Shown here one piece after another: positions 10,592 to 21,877 of a stretch of 64,000 bases of DNA. Location of the stretch: positions 23,575,577-23,639,576 of the forward strand of contig NC_092800.1 in assembly GCF_918797505.1 (NCBI RefSeq), written 5' to 3'. Under the pieces are notes generated by a model. The model saw only the letters and a list, made by a program, of their open reading frames with translations. It had not been told where the DNA came from and did not search any database. This stretch comes from Bemisia tabaci (taxonomy: Eukaryota; Arthropoda; Insecta; Hemiptera; Aleyrodidae). Both the position numbers and the translations under genes were made by a program. Position 1 is the stretch's first letter. The number at the start of each line of letters is the position of its first letter.

Positions 10592-10831
10592 TCACTGGAA
10601 AAAAAAAAAAAAAACACATTGGATCTAGAGTCCAGACTCTTAAAAACATCGACAAGAAAAAGTACTTTTGATTCAATCAGAATCTAGCTTAAATCAAGAA
10701 CCAAGCCTCTTAATTTAAGCGGATTTCGTTTTGATTCAAGCAAAAATCCGATTGAATCAAGAGTATTTTTTCTTGTCAATGTTTTCAAGAGTCTTGACTC
10801 TAGATCCAATGTGTTTTTTTTTTTTCCAGTG
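10592..10831. mobile_element. MITE-F copy 1
   Basis: CACTGG, an A-run and ACACATTGGATCTAGAGTCC at the left are mirrored by CTCTAGATCCAATGTG, a T-run and CCAGTG at the right. The whole element is nearly palindromic around CCTCTTAATTTAAGCGG. Noncoding. Confidence 0.88.
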
Positions 10832-11392
10832 TTCCAGTCCGCCTGGTTCGTCAAGAAAAGGATACATTTTGAGAGTAAAAGGAAACATAATATTAAATTT
10901 ATGGATGTCAGGAAAAGAATAATAGGCACATACTCAATGAGAATAGAATTATAAAAACAAACATTTTTTAAACTTAAAAATTAAGCTAATACACTTTTAG
11001 AGATCAGATTAAATCAATCTTTAAATATCTAGTCATTGAATAAATTGATTCAATCAAGAATTATCCAATGCTTGAAATAATTTACTTAAATATTATAGGT
11101 AAATTAAAACTTTCAGGAGTCAGGTACTAAAAATAAATACATTAAAATATACATACATATGCATTCAATAAAAACATTAGTTTCAGAAAATGCTGTGACT
11201 CACCTCTAAAAGTCACGTTTTCCAGGCCGGAGCCTCAAGTTTCTTTAGGGACCATTTTTTCTTTGTGGATGATTTTTTTGTCAGTTAGGATAAATTGAAC
11301 GTGAATTGAATGCATTTTTGAAGTGAAATAATTTGCGACAGAGCATTCTAATCTACTGCAACTGATTAAGCGAGCATCTACAAATTTGAAAT
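10832..11392. other. No gene seen
   Basis: Very AT-rich sequence with many TTAAAT and AATTAA runs. No open frame or shared repeat stands out. Confidence 0.55.
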
Positions 11393-11641
11393 GGACTGCG
11401 TCAAGCAGAAAGGAACCAAGCCGCATCAGCTATTGCCAAATTTAATTGGGCCGTTTGATTTTTTACATGAAAACGGTTTTGCGGATTTTTGTGCAAATTT
11501 CAGTGATTTTCTGCACAGTACGAAGCAAATTCCTTGAAATTCTTAAACGAATCCTTCCAAACGTTTTTTTGTGAAAATTCAAATTGCTCAGTTTTTGGCA
11601 GCAGCTGATGTGGCTTGGTTCCTTTCTATTAAATGCGGCCC
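11393..11641. mobile_element. MITE-B copy 2
   Basis: Starts GGACTGCGTCAAGCAGAAAG and ends TATTAAATGCGGCC. AAAT flanks both sides (11389-11392 and 11642-11645) as a 4-bp target duplication. Confidence 0.88.
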
Positions 11642-11645
11642 AAAT

Positions 11646-12890
11646 ATGACTCGTCTTCTACTCCTCAGAGAGGACAACGAACTCTTCCTCATAATTTTCC
11701 CGACACGTGCTCTGAAATTTGTTTACATTTCTCCACTGGGATGGCTGAATAATTTTAGCTGCGTTGCGAATTTGAACAGAACAAGAATGTGGAAGCGTAT
11801 GTATTATTTCTGAAAAAGCGGAAATCATGCTATCGCCTGCCCTAGAAATTCCATTGCCTCTCTCCTATTCGGTGTCGGTTTTTCGTGTTCTTCTCACGTT
11901 TCTATATAAAATTGTATTCTCTCCTACATTATAATATATACCACAGCTTGAATATTAAGTAAGTAGAGAATAGAGATATGAAGAAAATCACTCGAAATTT
12001 TTAAACATTTTAAGTCTTAAAAGAATGGGATAAAAATTATCGCACCACAACGCGCTTTTTGTTTTTGAATAGATTTAATTTATTATTTTAGTCTTTGAAT
12101 GTATTTCGGGAAAGTTAATATTTATAAATATTAGTACTGACTCATTAGCTTAGCATTAATGAATTAGAGAGATGACCAGATTTTTTTACTAACATTTAAC
12201 ATTTTAAAACGCCTGATGAAAGGGCCATGATATTCTAAACGATGTATACAATATTATGCCTCAAAGGCGCATCTCTGTGGAATTTGTGGTACAGCAAAAG
12301 TGCCTCATTCAAAATTTATGGCGTTTCCAGGGCTTTCAAGGTTTGTGGAGTGAGGAAACGAACATTTTAATTTAATCTTGGTTTTTTAGGCCAATATTGG
12401 TTTTTGTCCAGGGGTACAGAATTTTCTTCGGCCCACGCAGTTTCGAGTAGCCAGAGATTCAGCCTACACACCATGACAATGCGCGTTCGCAGCAATTTTC
12501 ACTAAGAAATAGCGCGGTCGTATTAATTTTCTAAAAATTGAACACTTACGTAGTACTTCTGTAAGAAATTCACCACTTAAGCAGTAATTTTCTCACAAAT
12601 TCACTGTTTTCGCACTAGTTTAGTAAAGATCAGTGCGTTCGCAATAGTTTACGAAGTAGCAACATATATCTTTGTCATAAATTTCTGCATAAATTAGTGT
12701 GTTGAGCATTCGGCTTTTACATTAAAACCGATGTTTTCATTCATGTGACAAAACGTTCGGTTCATGTAACCGAACTTCTTACATCAGTTCTTTTAACCTC
12801 ACAAGTATTCGGTCTTACGAACCGAACGCTCGATCACGCAAACTCAAAGTTAGGTTGGACGAACCAAATACTTAGGATGATATACTTGGA
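11646..12890. other. No gene seen
   Basis: AT-rich intergenic DNA. A small inverted repeat GTTCGGTT-CATGT-AACCGAAC sits at about 12755-12775. I see no gene. Confidence 0.5.
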
Positions 12891-12892
12891 AC

Positions 12893-13560
12893 ACCATTCT
12901 CTCCTTCGTTTTGTGGATATGCAATTTTATCTTCTTTGAAGTCGAAATAGTTGTATCGCGCGTTTGCCCCATCCAACTTTTCTATTCCTGCGTTAAAGTC
13001 TCCGAAAAGAGATTCTCCTTCATTTTGTGGGTATGGAATTGTACCCATTTGGAAGTCGAAATAGTTGTATCACGCCCCATCTAACTTTTCTACTCATGCG
13101 TTAAAGTGTATTAGTCGGCCGAAGAGCGAGTCTCCTTCATTTTGTGGACATGCAATTGGATTACATTTTGCAATAAAGAACCACTATCCCAGGCTCCTCC
13201 GTAAAAGCACCTTTCTGCATAAAGTAACCAATGGTGTGTATGTTGTTTGTAAAATGAGCAAGAAATAAGGGTTCCTTATTGCAAAATGTAATTCAATTGT
13301 ACCTGTTTGAAATTTGAAATGTTTGTATCGCGCGTTTTGCTCCATCCAACTTTTTTTCTTCTGCGTTAAAGTCTCTAAGCCATCCCAAAGGAGTTCACGC
13401 TCTCCTTCACTTCGTAGATATGCAATTTTACCTGGAAGGCGAAGTAGTTGTTTCAGCTTATTTAACCATTCTACTCTGCTGTAAAATCTCCGATTCAGCG
13501 GAAAATAGACCAAGGCTCTTTTTCATTTTTGTGGCTATGCGAGAAAGTTGTGTCGCTTCA
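12893..13560. repeat. Tandem array, about 117-bp unit, interrupted by a MITE
   Basis: The motif CTCCTTCATTTTGTGG recurs near 12900, 13015, 13132, 13401 and 13518 in progressively diverged copies, each followed by GAAGTCGAAATAGTTGTATC- and CATCCAACTTTTCT-like blocks. Spacing is about 117 bp except where a 133-bp element is inserted in the third unit. Confidence 0.75.
13160..13292. mobile_element. Short MITE inside the 117-bp array
   Basis: ATTACATTTTGCAATAAAGA is mirrored by TCCTTATTGCAAAATGTAAT. Related TTCCTAATTGTAAAATG motifs occur in the hairpin at 47700-47945. Confidence 0.7.
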
Positions 13561-13563
13561 TGA

Positions 13564-13684
13564 CGTCGCTCTTCTGAAGTAAGGGCGTACCTCAATTTCC
13601 ATGTGAGCCCTGTAGTCCATAGAACTCAATACTCTCCAGGGCTCTTGTAAAAACACAGATACGCCCTTACGTCAGAGGAATGAC
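13564..13684. mobile_element. MITE-K copy 2
   Basis: CTGAAGTAAGGGCGTACCTC is mirrored by GATACGCCCTTACGTCAGAG. About 120 bp and noncoding. Confidence 0.75.
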
Positions 13685-15440
13685 GTGACGATGATAGTGA
13701 CTGTATCTGTAAACTAAAAAGGGACCCTATCTTCTCGATCGCGGGAGCGCCTGCAAACCTGTAGGGATACTTCAAGCATTGCACCGTCTCCCCGATCTCG
13801 CTCTCGGTTCTTGGCTCGCGGATCGCGCTAAGTTCCGAGGTGCGTACGTTACTTGGAAATGCGCAGGGCAACGCGCTCACGTAACTTCGGAAGGTGTACG
13901 TAAAAATGGAGCGCATTTTGATCAAACCTTAATGAATTTTATATAATCCATCATTCAACGTCGTAGTCTCATAGTCTTCGCAGTTCGCGATTGACCGATC
14001 GGTTGTGGATTCGTAAACATTCTTCATCCCTATTTTTTTCATTTTTGATAATTGATTTTAGATTTCTCTATTAAGTAGGTACTCCCATTTTCTTCAACAG
14101 TTTTAAGTTGGTACTTAGCTAACGCCTTGAGAACTGTGAAGTAAGGGCAAGTCTAGGCTTGTAACATAATTGTGTCTGATTGTTAATCGTGCTCAATCAT
14201 TATCTTAATCCCGGTTAAATACTCGATTTTTACTAGGCAATTTATCTTCCCGCGGCATCTTTTCACAGGAGCCTTGCCCCGTGGATAACTGGGAAATATC
14301 CCAGAATTTTCATTCCTGCGATTCGAACTTGGGACAAATCTCGTGAAAACGTCCCGTGGAGACAAGGTCTTATACTCGACGTACTTATTTTTGATAGCAT
14401 GTCACTTCTTTTATAAATGAAGCCAATATGACGCACGCCCATACTATATTCGACGGAGGTGGGGCAGGCGGACAGGGTTGCAATTTTTCATGAATAATAT
14501 AAAATATTGAAATTTCAGAAAAATATGAAAAATATTGAGAAATAGTTTTCGAAATTCAGTGCAAAATTAAATGAAAGGCGAAGGGTTTTTCCTTTTTGGT
14601 GTCTTTTAGTGCAGGTTGCATACCCGGCCCCTGAAAATGAATTTCGAATATTTTTATATTTTTCACAATTTAGTGAAATTTTGTGAAATATTTCACCGAA
14701 ATGTTTAATGTTTCATATTTTTCACATTTTGCACAATTTTGTGAAACTTCATGAAATATTTCTCGGAAAATTTCGATGTTTTATATTTTTCATTTCACCC
14801 GTGCTACCCTGCAGGCAGATCGGATCTCTGACATCTAGGATCGTACATCGATCAATCGATTGGGTCCAATTTGAGTGTGCGAGAGCTCGCGAGGCCGCGG
14901 GAAATAAATCAAGGAACGAAATTGAAAGGAAGGCTGCATGCCGGACCGGCAGACTAATCACAGTCAGCGTTTGTCAAGCTGCCAGCAGTGACCAGTAATC
15001 AGAAGATACTCTCACTTTCATGCTTTTTCTCTTCGTTTTTATAACAGCCGGTTCTTCGACTAGTAGTCTCGCTCCGTGTGACGCAGAGGGGGGATGCGTT
15101 GCGCGGATCATACGTCGTCGCGTTGCCACGTTGTGCGGCGAAGCCCCCCTGTTCCTTGAGGATTCCCCGCGGAAATTGAGATTTTATTGAACGATCTGGC
15201 AACGGTGATGTGCCGCTGCTGCACGGTGGTATACTTTAAAACGGGTTTTTGATTACGCTCCGTAAGGAGTTGCGGTATTTTATTTTCATCGGGCGGCAAC
15301 GTCGCGTCGGGAGGCTCGATTCGGTCGTCTACGAAAGAAACGGGTCTTGATTCAAGAACACTCGAGGTGACGTCATAACATGGTTGCTAGACGTGTAAAA
15401 AAACTGATTGTGCTTTATTTTTTTAAATATTTTTTTATTT
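13685..15440. other. No gene recognised; CpG-rich patch
   Basis: At 13746-13785 there is one arm of the J-family hairpin motif (GCGCCTGCAAACCTGTAGGG). At 14600-14800 TTTCACAATTTTGTGAAA-type low complexity. From 14810 to 15330 the sequence is CpG-rich and might be a regulatory region or first exon, but no signal proves it. Confidence 0.4.
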
Positions 15441-15452
15441 TATTTTTTTGGC

Positions 15453-15642
15453 AGTGAAGGGGTCCTCTCATCGAGAGACACCGCAGTTCCCTAAATTTTA
15501 CGCTACGGATGAAATGTTAGTGTACAACGATGATTTTCGACTCATATTTATACGAGGGGGCTCGTCCCCTGAACGTTTTGCGGCCCGGCTCTCTGAAGCG
15601 CTTCGCGACTTAGGCGTTATGTGTTACGCGTTATTTTTATGA
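15453..15642 (+). other. Open stretch after a splice-acceptor-like site
   Basis: A T-rich tract ending TTTTTTTGGCAG at about 15452 precedes a frame open to 15642 with plausible composition (for example SSPERFAARLSEALRDLG). I recognise no domain, and the ATG-like start lies before the acceptor. It may be a terminal exon or chance. Confidence 0.15.
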
Positions 15643-16037
15643 TTTTACGTTATTAAGTAATATACTTACACGTCAAATTTCGCGAATAACATGACGGTAG
15701 CTTTAGTATCCTCTGAAATAGATTTCCATGCAGGGGGAAAGAACGAAAAATAAGGGGGAAAAGTATCACACGAAGATGTAAACAAACGCCGTTTGTTACT
15801 AAGATCCAACACCGAAAGTTAATTTCACTTACAGCGTTTTGCTAAAATATTCCGACCTAAAATCTGAATATTAATATTGAAAGAAACTGTGTAAAATTAT
15901 GAAATTCATGATATGGGTACAGGATTATCCGTGTACATGACCGCAGGGGTTTAATAGAGTAGCGGGACTAAAAAACTAAAAAAAAAGTGTGTCGACGTTC
16001 TAAGAGATTAGGTGCATGCCTCGCTCGTCTTTGCCAG

Positions 16038-16192
16038 GGCCTATTTCCGTCGTTTCCGGTCCGACAAACCACCGGGCACATCACTGAATGGACATCCACA
16101 GATCCGACCGGAAAAAGCTGTACTTGGGACTCGGGGCTCTTCCGTTCAGAGCGGGCACGAGCAGAGAATCCACGCTCCGTGCATTAGACACG
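16038..16192 (+). CDS. Candidate internal exon, unidentified protein
   Basis: The acceptor CTCGTCTTTGCCAG ends at 16037 and the donor GTGAGTG starts at 16193. Two frames matter. One is open throughout (reading AYFRRFRSDKPPGTSLNG onward) and leaves one base of a codon at the donor, which fits the open frame of the exon at 30670. The other has an ATG at 16088 and ends in phase 0. Neither matches a domain I know. The region is richer in CpG than its surroundings. Confidence 0.25.
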
Positions 16193-16375
16193 GTGAGTGT
16201 TTGGATAACCCCGCGACCAGATCGACGGGTTGTTAGTCGAATCGTTTATCGAATAATCCAAATCGATGAATCCCTATCTTCGCATTGCTTTTTATCGATC
16301 AAGGTCGTTCGATATCGATTCAAAAATCGAGCCGCTGATCTGTAGGTTGCTTCGCATGGTGCCACGTTACAAGCA

Positions 16376-16648
16376 GCAGGCTGATTATTGAGATTGATAG
16401 ACAAAGCGATAGAAAAATAAGACATAGGGAGTTTGGAGCAATCCTATTGGTTTAAAATGGGTGAGTCCTGTAGACTGAGGGAGAAAATGATGGACTAACT
16501 ATCGGGTCCCTCGTGGTTGCCGTTAGTTAGTCTATTGCCTACCTCCTTTGCCCATTGCAACCACCCGCTTCCACCAATAGGATCGCTCCAAATCTCTTTT
16601 GTCTTCTTTGTCTATGGCTTTGTCTATCAATTTCAATAATCGGCCCGT
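16376..16648. mobile_element. MITE-A copy 2
   Basis: GCAGGCTGATTATTGAGATT is mirrored by TTTCAATAATCGGCCCGT. Subterminal CAATCCTATTGG and CCAATAGGATCGCTCC are also mirrored. About 270 bp and noncoding. Confidence 0.85.
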
Positions 16649-16803
16649 TGGATCGATTAAATCGAGTCCACTGAAAGAAAATCCTTGTATTTGATTTGAC
16701 TCCAGATAGAAATCGGAAAATCTCTTTGAAATTTTTCAGCCCCTCGAGTTACTCCACAGAAAAGAAATGAGTGCCATATTATCGAGGGGTTCAGATAGTG
16801 CGG

Positions 16804-16968
16804 CGCAGTGGCGAAGCGTGAATGATCGACCATTGATTTTCCCCCTTTCAAAGCTATGGTAAAAAATGAATTATTTAGGTGTTCGTTGCAAACACCCTGT
16901 TTATTTATTATTTTCCATAAGTTTAAATGGAAAATCAATTGATGCGTCGCAATGCCAACGCAACTGGC
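16804..16968. mobile_element. MITE-I copy 1 (hAT-like), diverged
   Basis: CAGTGGCGAAGCGTGAATGA at the left and CAACTGGCGC at the right frame a short element whose centre holds GTGTTCGTTGCAAACACC, an internal hairpin shared with the copy at 37977. Confidence 0.5.
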
Positions 16969-16969
16969 G

Positions 16970-17245
16970 CGGTGGCGATTTTGAATGTTGACAACTAAGC
17001 CTTACTGGTTGGCAAGGCTTTTTACTCTTTAAATTATTTTTTTAATAATATTTAACTGTAATTTACTATACCTTTTATTTTATTTTGTAAAATTTTGTAA
17101 TATTCTTAATGCTTCCCTGTGTTCTTACGTACCTATATTATATTAATGTGTAATATTTAGGGGGGTGGGGTTGACAAGTATTATAGCCACAACGTGTGGC
17201 ATTTATGTACATGAATTATAAATAAAATAAATAAATAAACTCCGT
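16970..17245 (+). repeat. Possible LINE 3' end with A-rich tail
   Basis: AT-rich sequence ending GTACATGAATTATAAATAAA and then repeated AATA units resembles the 3' terminus of a non-LTR retrotransposon. No coding remnant is attached, so the call is tentative. Confidence 0.3.
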
Positions 17246-17506
17246 TTTTTCTCTCTTTAAAGATTTAAATCCATTAAAAATATAGATATTTGGTGTGGCA
17301 GAATCGATTGTTTAACATACACTTAAATGAAGGAAGAACGGCGTCGCCAACAAGAATCGCCACGGAGATAGTGCTGTACTTTTCATTAAAGCAAAACATA
17401 AAATGGCTCCTCGTCGAAAAGTCACATTAAACTGATCAATGTAGGTAATAGAAATTTTTGACATCAAGTCACCAATTTTAAATGTTACCTGCTCAAGATT
17501 ACGTTT

Positions 17507-18218
17507 CATTTAGCCACAGCTCATTTAGCCACGTGGCAAAATGCAACAAAAAAATGTTGCATCTTGCCACAGATTTTAGGTGCTATGTGGCTAAACGAAA
17601 CAAGAAAAATTAGTGTGGCAAACGTGGCAAAGTGCAACAAATTATGTTGCAGTTAGCCACATGGCCAAAGGATAAAACCAGGTATCTACATTGCAGCGTT
17701 ACCAGACCTAATCGAAACGAACTTGACCTAACCTAACCTAACCTAACCTAACCTATCCTAACATAACCTAACATAACCTAACCTTATCTAACCTAACCTA
17801 ACGTAACATAGCCTACTTAACCTTACCTAACCTAACATAGCCTTACCTTACCTAATGACCTAATCTAAGGGAGGAGAGCTGGATGCATGTAGTCAATAAT
17901 TCCTTCGGATACTTTCCTATTAGTAGATTTTCATGTATTTCGGCGTAAAGTAGAATCAGTATTGCATTGGTCACTAGTGGAGGATGGTAAAATTATTTTT
18001 AAAGAAAACTTGTTTTCAATACATACGAATGGTTGTTTATACTTTTTAATCTATTCCAGATCTTCAATAAAATCAAATGCTTTGCAGTAAAATAAGAATG
18101 GGTGGATAAATAACAATTTTTTTTTTCTGAATTTGGTAGGCCATTCCAAAGACTGTGGCTAACTGCAACAATTTTTATTGCAGTTCGCCACGTGGCTAAA
18201 TGAGCCGTGGCTAAATAA
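17507..18218. mobile_element. Inverted-repeat element enclosing a telomere-like tract
   Basis: TTTAGCCACAGCTCATTTAG at the left is mirrored by CTAAATGAGCCGTGGCTAAA at the right. Further CACGTGGC and TGCAACA motifs repeat inside each end. The 710-bp element encloses the CCTAA tract at 17725-17860. Noncoding. Confidence 0.7.
17725..17860. repeat. Interstitial telomere-like repeat (CCTAA)n, degenerate
   Basis: Successive CCTAA units, many perfect, some changed to CATAA or CTTAC. CCTAA is the complement of the TTAGG telomere repeat of many insects. Confidence 0.85.
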
Positions 18219-18741
18219 ACAGATACCCCTGCTCGAAACCAAGAAAATGAAACCTATCTGTTCTGCGGAAAGAACGGAAATTAACATCAGTCAAACAATC
18301 CACCATTCATGAATTGATTAAAAATGACTCACTGGATGAACTCATGCCCACATTTTTAAGATTCGCAAAAATTATGACGGTTGATGAACACTTCTTTCAA
18401 AGCCTTGCTTTCCTCGGTGCGTCTTTGATTATACGCGGAGGAGGAACACTCAAATTAAATAGGCGCTTTGCGGTAGTATGAACGACGTGCATTTACAATT
18501 AGCGCGGTCTCGGGGTTGTCAAATTTTCAAATGTTTCCCATTTGTAACGCATGAAATTTTCCAGTTTTATCGGGAGCCAGGCAATCATGCTGAAAGTGCA
18601 GCACGATTCTTGCCCGCGACAAGTCTGCCAGTTCGTGCCCACAACAGTGCGGAATTTATGATCACATCGCATCGATGTATAATAATTTCATATCATCTAT
18701 TTTTTAATAAAGTTTGATTTGAACAACACCATATTTAATTT
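18219..18741. other. No gene seen
   Basis: AT-rich intergenic DNA. A 79-codon frame at 18478-18717 is not recognisable. Confidence 0.5.
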
Positions 18742-19013
18742 CAGTTTTGAAGTATAACCAAGGTGATGTAATGATCGTTTTTCATTAATTTACTTAGGAC
18801 CTTTCAGCATTTCGCCATCTTCAGAGTACAGTCATTAATACATAAATACATCACAGTTATTACACTTTCGTCCTAAACTTAATAACACACATCAAGGCAC
18901 ATTATACAAATCATACTGTACAATCTGTACTCTGAAGATGGCGAAATGCTGAAACGTCCTAAGTAAATTAATGAAAAACGATCATTACATCACCTTGGTT
19001 ATACTTCAAAACT
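18742..19013. repeat. Palindrome with head-to-head hammerhead-like motifs
   Basis: The left arm from AGTTTTGAAGTATAACC to CTTCAGAGTAC is mirrored by the right arm (18928-19013), with a loop of about 95 bp. Each arm carries CTGAAGATGGCGAAATGCTG followed by AAACG, pointing inward on opposite strands. Confidence 0.8.
18932..18959 (+). ncRNA. Degenerate hammerhead-like motif (Penelope-like)
   Basis: CTGAAGA matches the CUGANGA core, GGC...GCT can form a 3-bp stem II, and GAAACGTC follows. Stem I pairing is poor, so it is probably inactive. The same motif lies on the minus strand at about 18797-18826. Confidence 0.35.
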
Positions 19014-19049
19014 AAAATCTATTTTTTGATCAGTCGATCGCCTCTCCTT

Positions 19050-19222
19050 CACTAAAAAAGGAAGTTACGGGCTCCATAGACATACCGTCCGTTCCGGGCT
19101 CAGAGGCCGAAAGTTACGGGTGCTAGAGCCGTAGCCTCGATTGCTCCGGGCGCTAAGCCCGGAACGCGGACAGTATGTCTGTGTAGGCCGTATGTACGGC
19201 TTCCACGGCCGGAGTTTTTTTC
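19050..19222. mobile_element. MITE-G copy 1
   Basis: CACTAAAAAAGGAAGTTACG at the left. The right end is GGCCGGAGT plus a T-run, and CGTTCCGGGCTCAGAGGCCG is mirrored by GGCGCTAAGCCCGGAACG inside. GC-rich centre. Confidence 0.7.
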
Positions 19223-19307
19223 CATTGTTGTAAGGCAGGAATGCGAGTACCCGCCTCTGTTCTAGGTTACCCTGCTCTTCACCTCATAAGAATCGATGAT
19301 CGAACCT

Positions 19308-19635
19308 GGCATCACTAGAGTCCCTTTATACTGAGAGTCAAGACAATTTGAATCCATTTCTGATTGTTTCCCGTATTTTAGGCCTCCACAGTGTCACAAA
19401 CGGGAATAAAGATTACATTTTCACCAATTGCAAAGATTATAATCTGGAATGGACCAGGGAATTACGGGTTCGGCAAGGAACAAACGAAATGAGAGGAGGA
19501 ACGGAGAAAGGCATTTGAGAATGGACCGATCAAAGATTACGAAAAACGTTCAATTTCTGTAATCTTTATTCCCGTTTGTGACATCCATGAGCCGAATTGT
19601 CTTGACTCTCAGTATGAAGGGACTCTAGGCATCAC
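19308..19635. mobile_element. MITE-H copy 1 with 8-bp target duplication
   Basis: The element is 19316-19627, starting TAGAGTCCCTTTATACTGAG and ending CTCAGTATGAAGGGACTCTA. GGCATCAC flanks both sides (19308-19315 and 19628-19635), an exact 8-bp duplication as made by hAT-type transposases. Inner GTCACAAACGGGAATAAAGA is also mirrored. Confidence 0.9.
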
Positions 19636-19639
19636 AGGA

Positions 19640-20394
19640 TCGATTTCGAGTTTCTCTCGCGTGGATTTTGAACCCGGCCGAATAGGACCATTAACTTTCA
19701 TCGTCTAATCGTAGGTACGAATATTTGTTCAGCGCGGTTGCAAAAATATTTCACAGAGCTTCATTCAGTATGGAAATAAGGCATTCTTTGATTTATTAGA
19801 CAACCTCGGGATTGATATGCAGAAGATAAGTGCATGTCCTGGTCATAAGTAGCTGGGATTGAGAATAAATGATCGTTTATTAACATGGTTGCCAGTTTGA
19901 ATGGTAGACGGTTTAATGAGAGTCTGCGTGATTTCGTCGCGCAGAATTCTGGTTTCATCAGAAAATTTTCCTCGGAACTTTCGTAAAGGAAATCGAGGTG
20001 TTTTTTCTGAAGTACCTCATCAAAAAAAGGTTGCAGTAGTGTTCCAATATTCCGGATGTTTGGTTTGGAATTTCAGAGTTTTTTTTTTTTTTTTTTAATC
20101 TTTGAAAGCTTTTCTTACATTCTTTCTGAGTTTCATGTAAAGGTTATGCATTTTCTATGGCATCTGGCATGTTGACTCGTCTTTATGCCTCTAGACAAGG
20201 TATCAAAGCAGTGCTATAAGACCACATAACATGTTTTCTCGTCAAAATTTCACGAGTAAAGGAAATCGCACAACGGGAAGTCTGCAAATAAACTCCTACG
20301 CAAGATAGGTATAAGTTTTTACAGTGGGTGAGTTGTGCTGGTCCCAGAATCGCGTTTTGATTCTTGATGATTGTAGTTCAGCTAAAAATTGAAT
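19640..20394. other. No gene seen
   Basis: AT-rich intergenic DNA with a T-run at 20080-20097. Confidence 0.5.
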
Positions 20395-20545
20395 AATCGA
20401 TTATCGATATTTCCCCATTTGGAGCTAGGGTTAAGGATCGACTTTCAAAGTATTCGTTGCGACAACCTGTTTATCGATCTTTCTCCATAAGTTTAAATGA
20501 CAGATCAATCGATACAGCGCAAAGCACGAGATGCCGCTGATGATA
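20395..20545. repeat. MITE-I-like fragment
   Basis: AATAATCGATTATCGATATT, TATTCGTTGCGACAACCTGT and TTTATCGATCTTTCTCCATA match blocks of the I copies at 33183 and 37977, but the outer CAGTGGCG end is missing on the left. Confidence 0.5.
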
Positions 20546-21265
20546 GTCCCATGCCAGGTGCTTCGAAGTGGCATTTCATTCCTCCTGTTATTCACGTCAC
20601 GTATGCACTATGCACTCCGCAGATCGAGTCAAGCGTCTTGCAACTTTTGCATTTCTCATTAACGAGACAATTAGCCTTCACCCTTTACGACTGAGCGAAA
20701 AAGCTACGGAACTTTTCTGTTGCGCGTTAATTGGTGCATTATTGCCAATCATTTTTGTATTTGTATGCGGCATTTGTACTTGTACCTATGACTGTTAGGA
20801 TTTTATTCAACTTGTTTCCTGAAAAATTTCATCAGTAAAAGAAGGAAGCATTTTGCATGCTCCTGATTGAAAACAATATTCGTAAGCATCCCCAGGAGAA
20901 TACATAAATTATCAGTAGCAGGTATTCACGAGCGAATGAGATTTCAGCGAAAAGCAACAGTGCAACACAACGCCCACCATGACCACCCTGTGATTGTGCA
21001 TGTATGTACAGTTAATTGATGTCAACGGTCATCATACAGTACAGTGTGTTCAAGAAAAGTCCTGACTTTCGTTATATCTCGAGAACAGCTACCAAGACAC
21101 CGAAGAACGTTCGAATTCGTGTTTGCATACTTCCATCTCTGAAAAGTCTGTTCAAGAGGATACCGCTTTTGTTGGAAGGTGTGGGGGGCTGTGTGGAGGC
21201 CAGCCTGTTTGAACCCGAAACTCTCGGGAAAATTATGTCTTTTTGACCTAATGACATATTTTCAA
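20546..21265. other. No gene seen
   Basis: Overlapping short frames only. Nothing recognisable. Confidence 0.45.
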
Positions 21266-21350
21266 TTGTCAGGGACTTTTACTCAAATGTGACAGGGAAA
21301 TCAGGGAAATGTCAGGGAATTTCATTTTCTAAATCTTATGGCAACCTTGA
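21266..21350. repeat. Family O fragment (right end)
   Basis: GTCAGGGAAATCAGG-like units ending ATGGCAACCTTGA, as at the right ends of the copies at 22199 and 24246. Confidence 0.65.
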
Positions 21351-21429
21351 GTGCCATAATCCGCTAAAATACACGTTTTTGAACGGGATATTCCTCCCTG
21401 TGACGTTTTAAGCTGACAATATTTCCCTA

Positions 21430-21515
21430 TTTGGACGTATTCATGCTAAAAGGAACTATGTTGCACGCAATCCCTGTGTACATAGGTCCTTTTGGCATAA
21501 ATGCGTCCATTTTTA
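21430..21515. repeat. Short hairpin MITE related to the one in the Nup62 3' UTR
   Basis: TTTGGACGTATTCATGCTAA is mirrored imperfectly by TTTGGCATAAATGCGTCCAT. Confidence 0.6.
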
Positions 21516-21877
21516 AAGCTATTACCCTCCAATTTTTCGTTTCGGAAAAAAGTGCAAGAAGAAGTTTGAAGTCTGCTAACCGTGCACTTTCGTATGATGC
21601 AATAAAAGTTCCTCCTGGAAATTTTTCACCATTAAATTAATTATACGAGTTTATGGGAGCAGTTTGGTAACGAAGACGTAGAAGTTGGAAGCTTATCACG
21701 CACTCGACTCGGACAATTTGATCCACGACCGCGATTCGCGGAACACGCTCGGAGCGTGCGGGAACCCGGGAAAGTCCAGGGAAACGACGACGTTATTCAA
21801 GACCTTGAAAAGGATTCCCCTCGACGAATCTACCTGATTATTAGGCCTTGTTCGATAGACTAAGTATACATATCCGA

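Noticed and set aside
14310..14345. Minus-strand AAGTTCGAATCGCAGG resembling a B box.
   Set aside because: No A box at the right distance and no tail or duplication.
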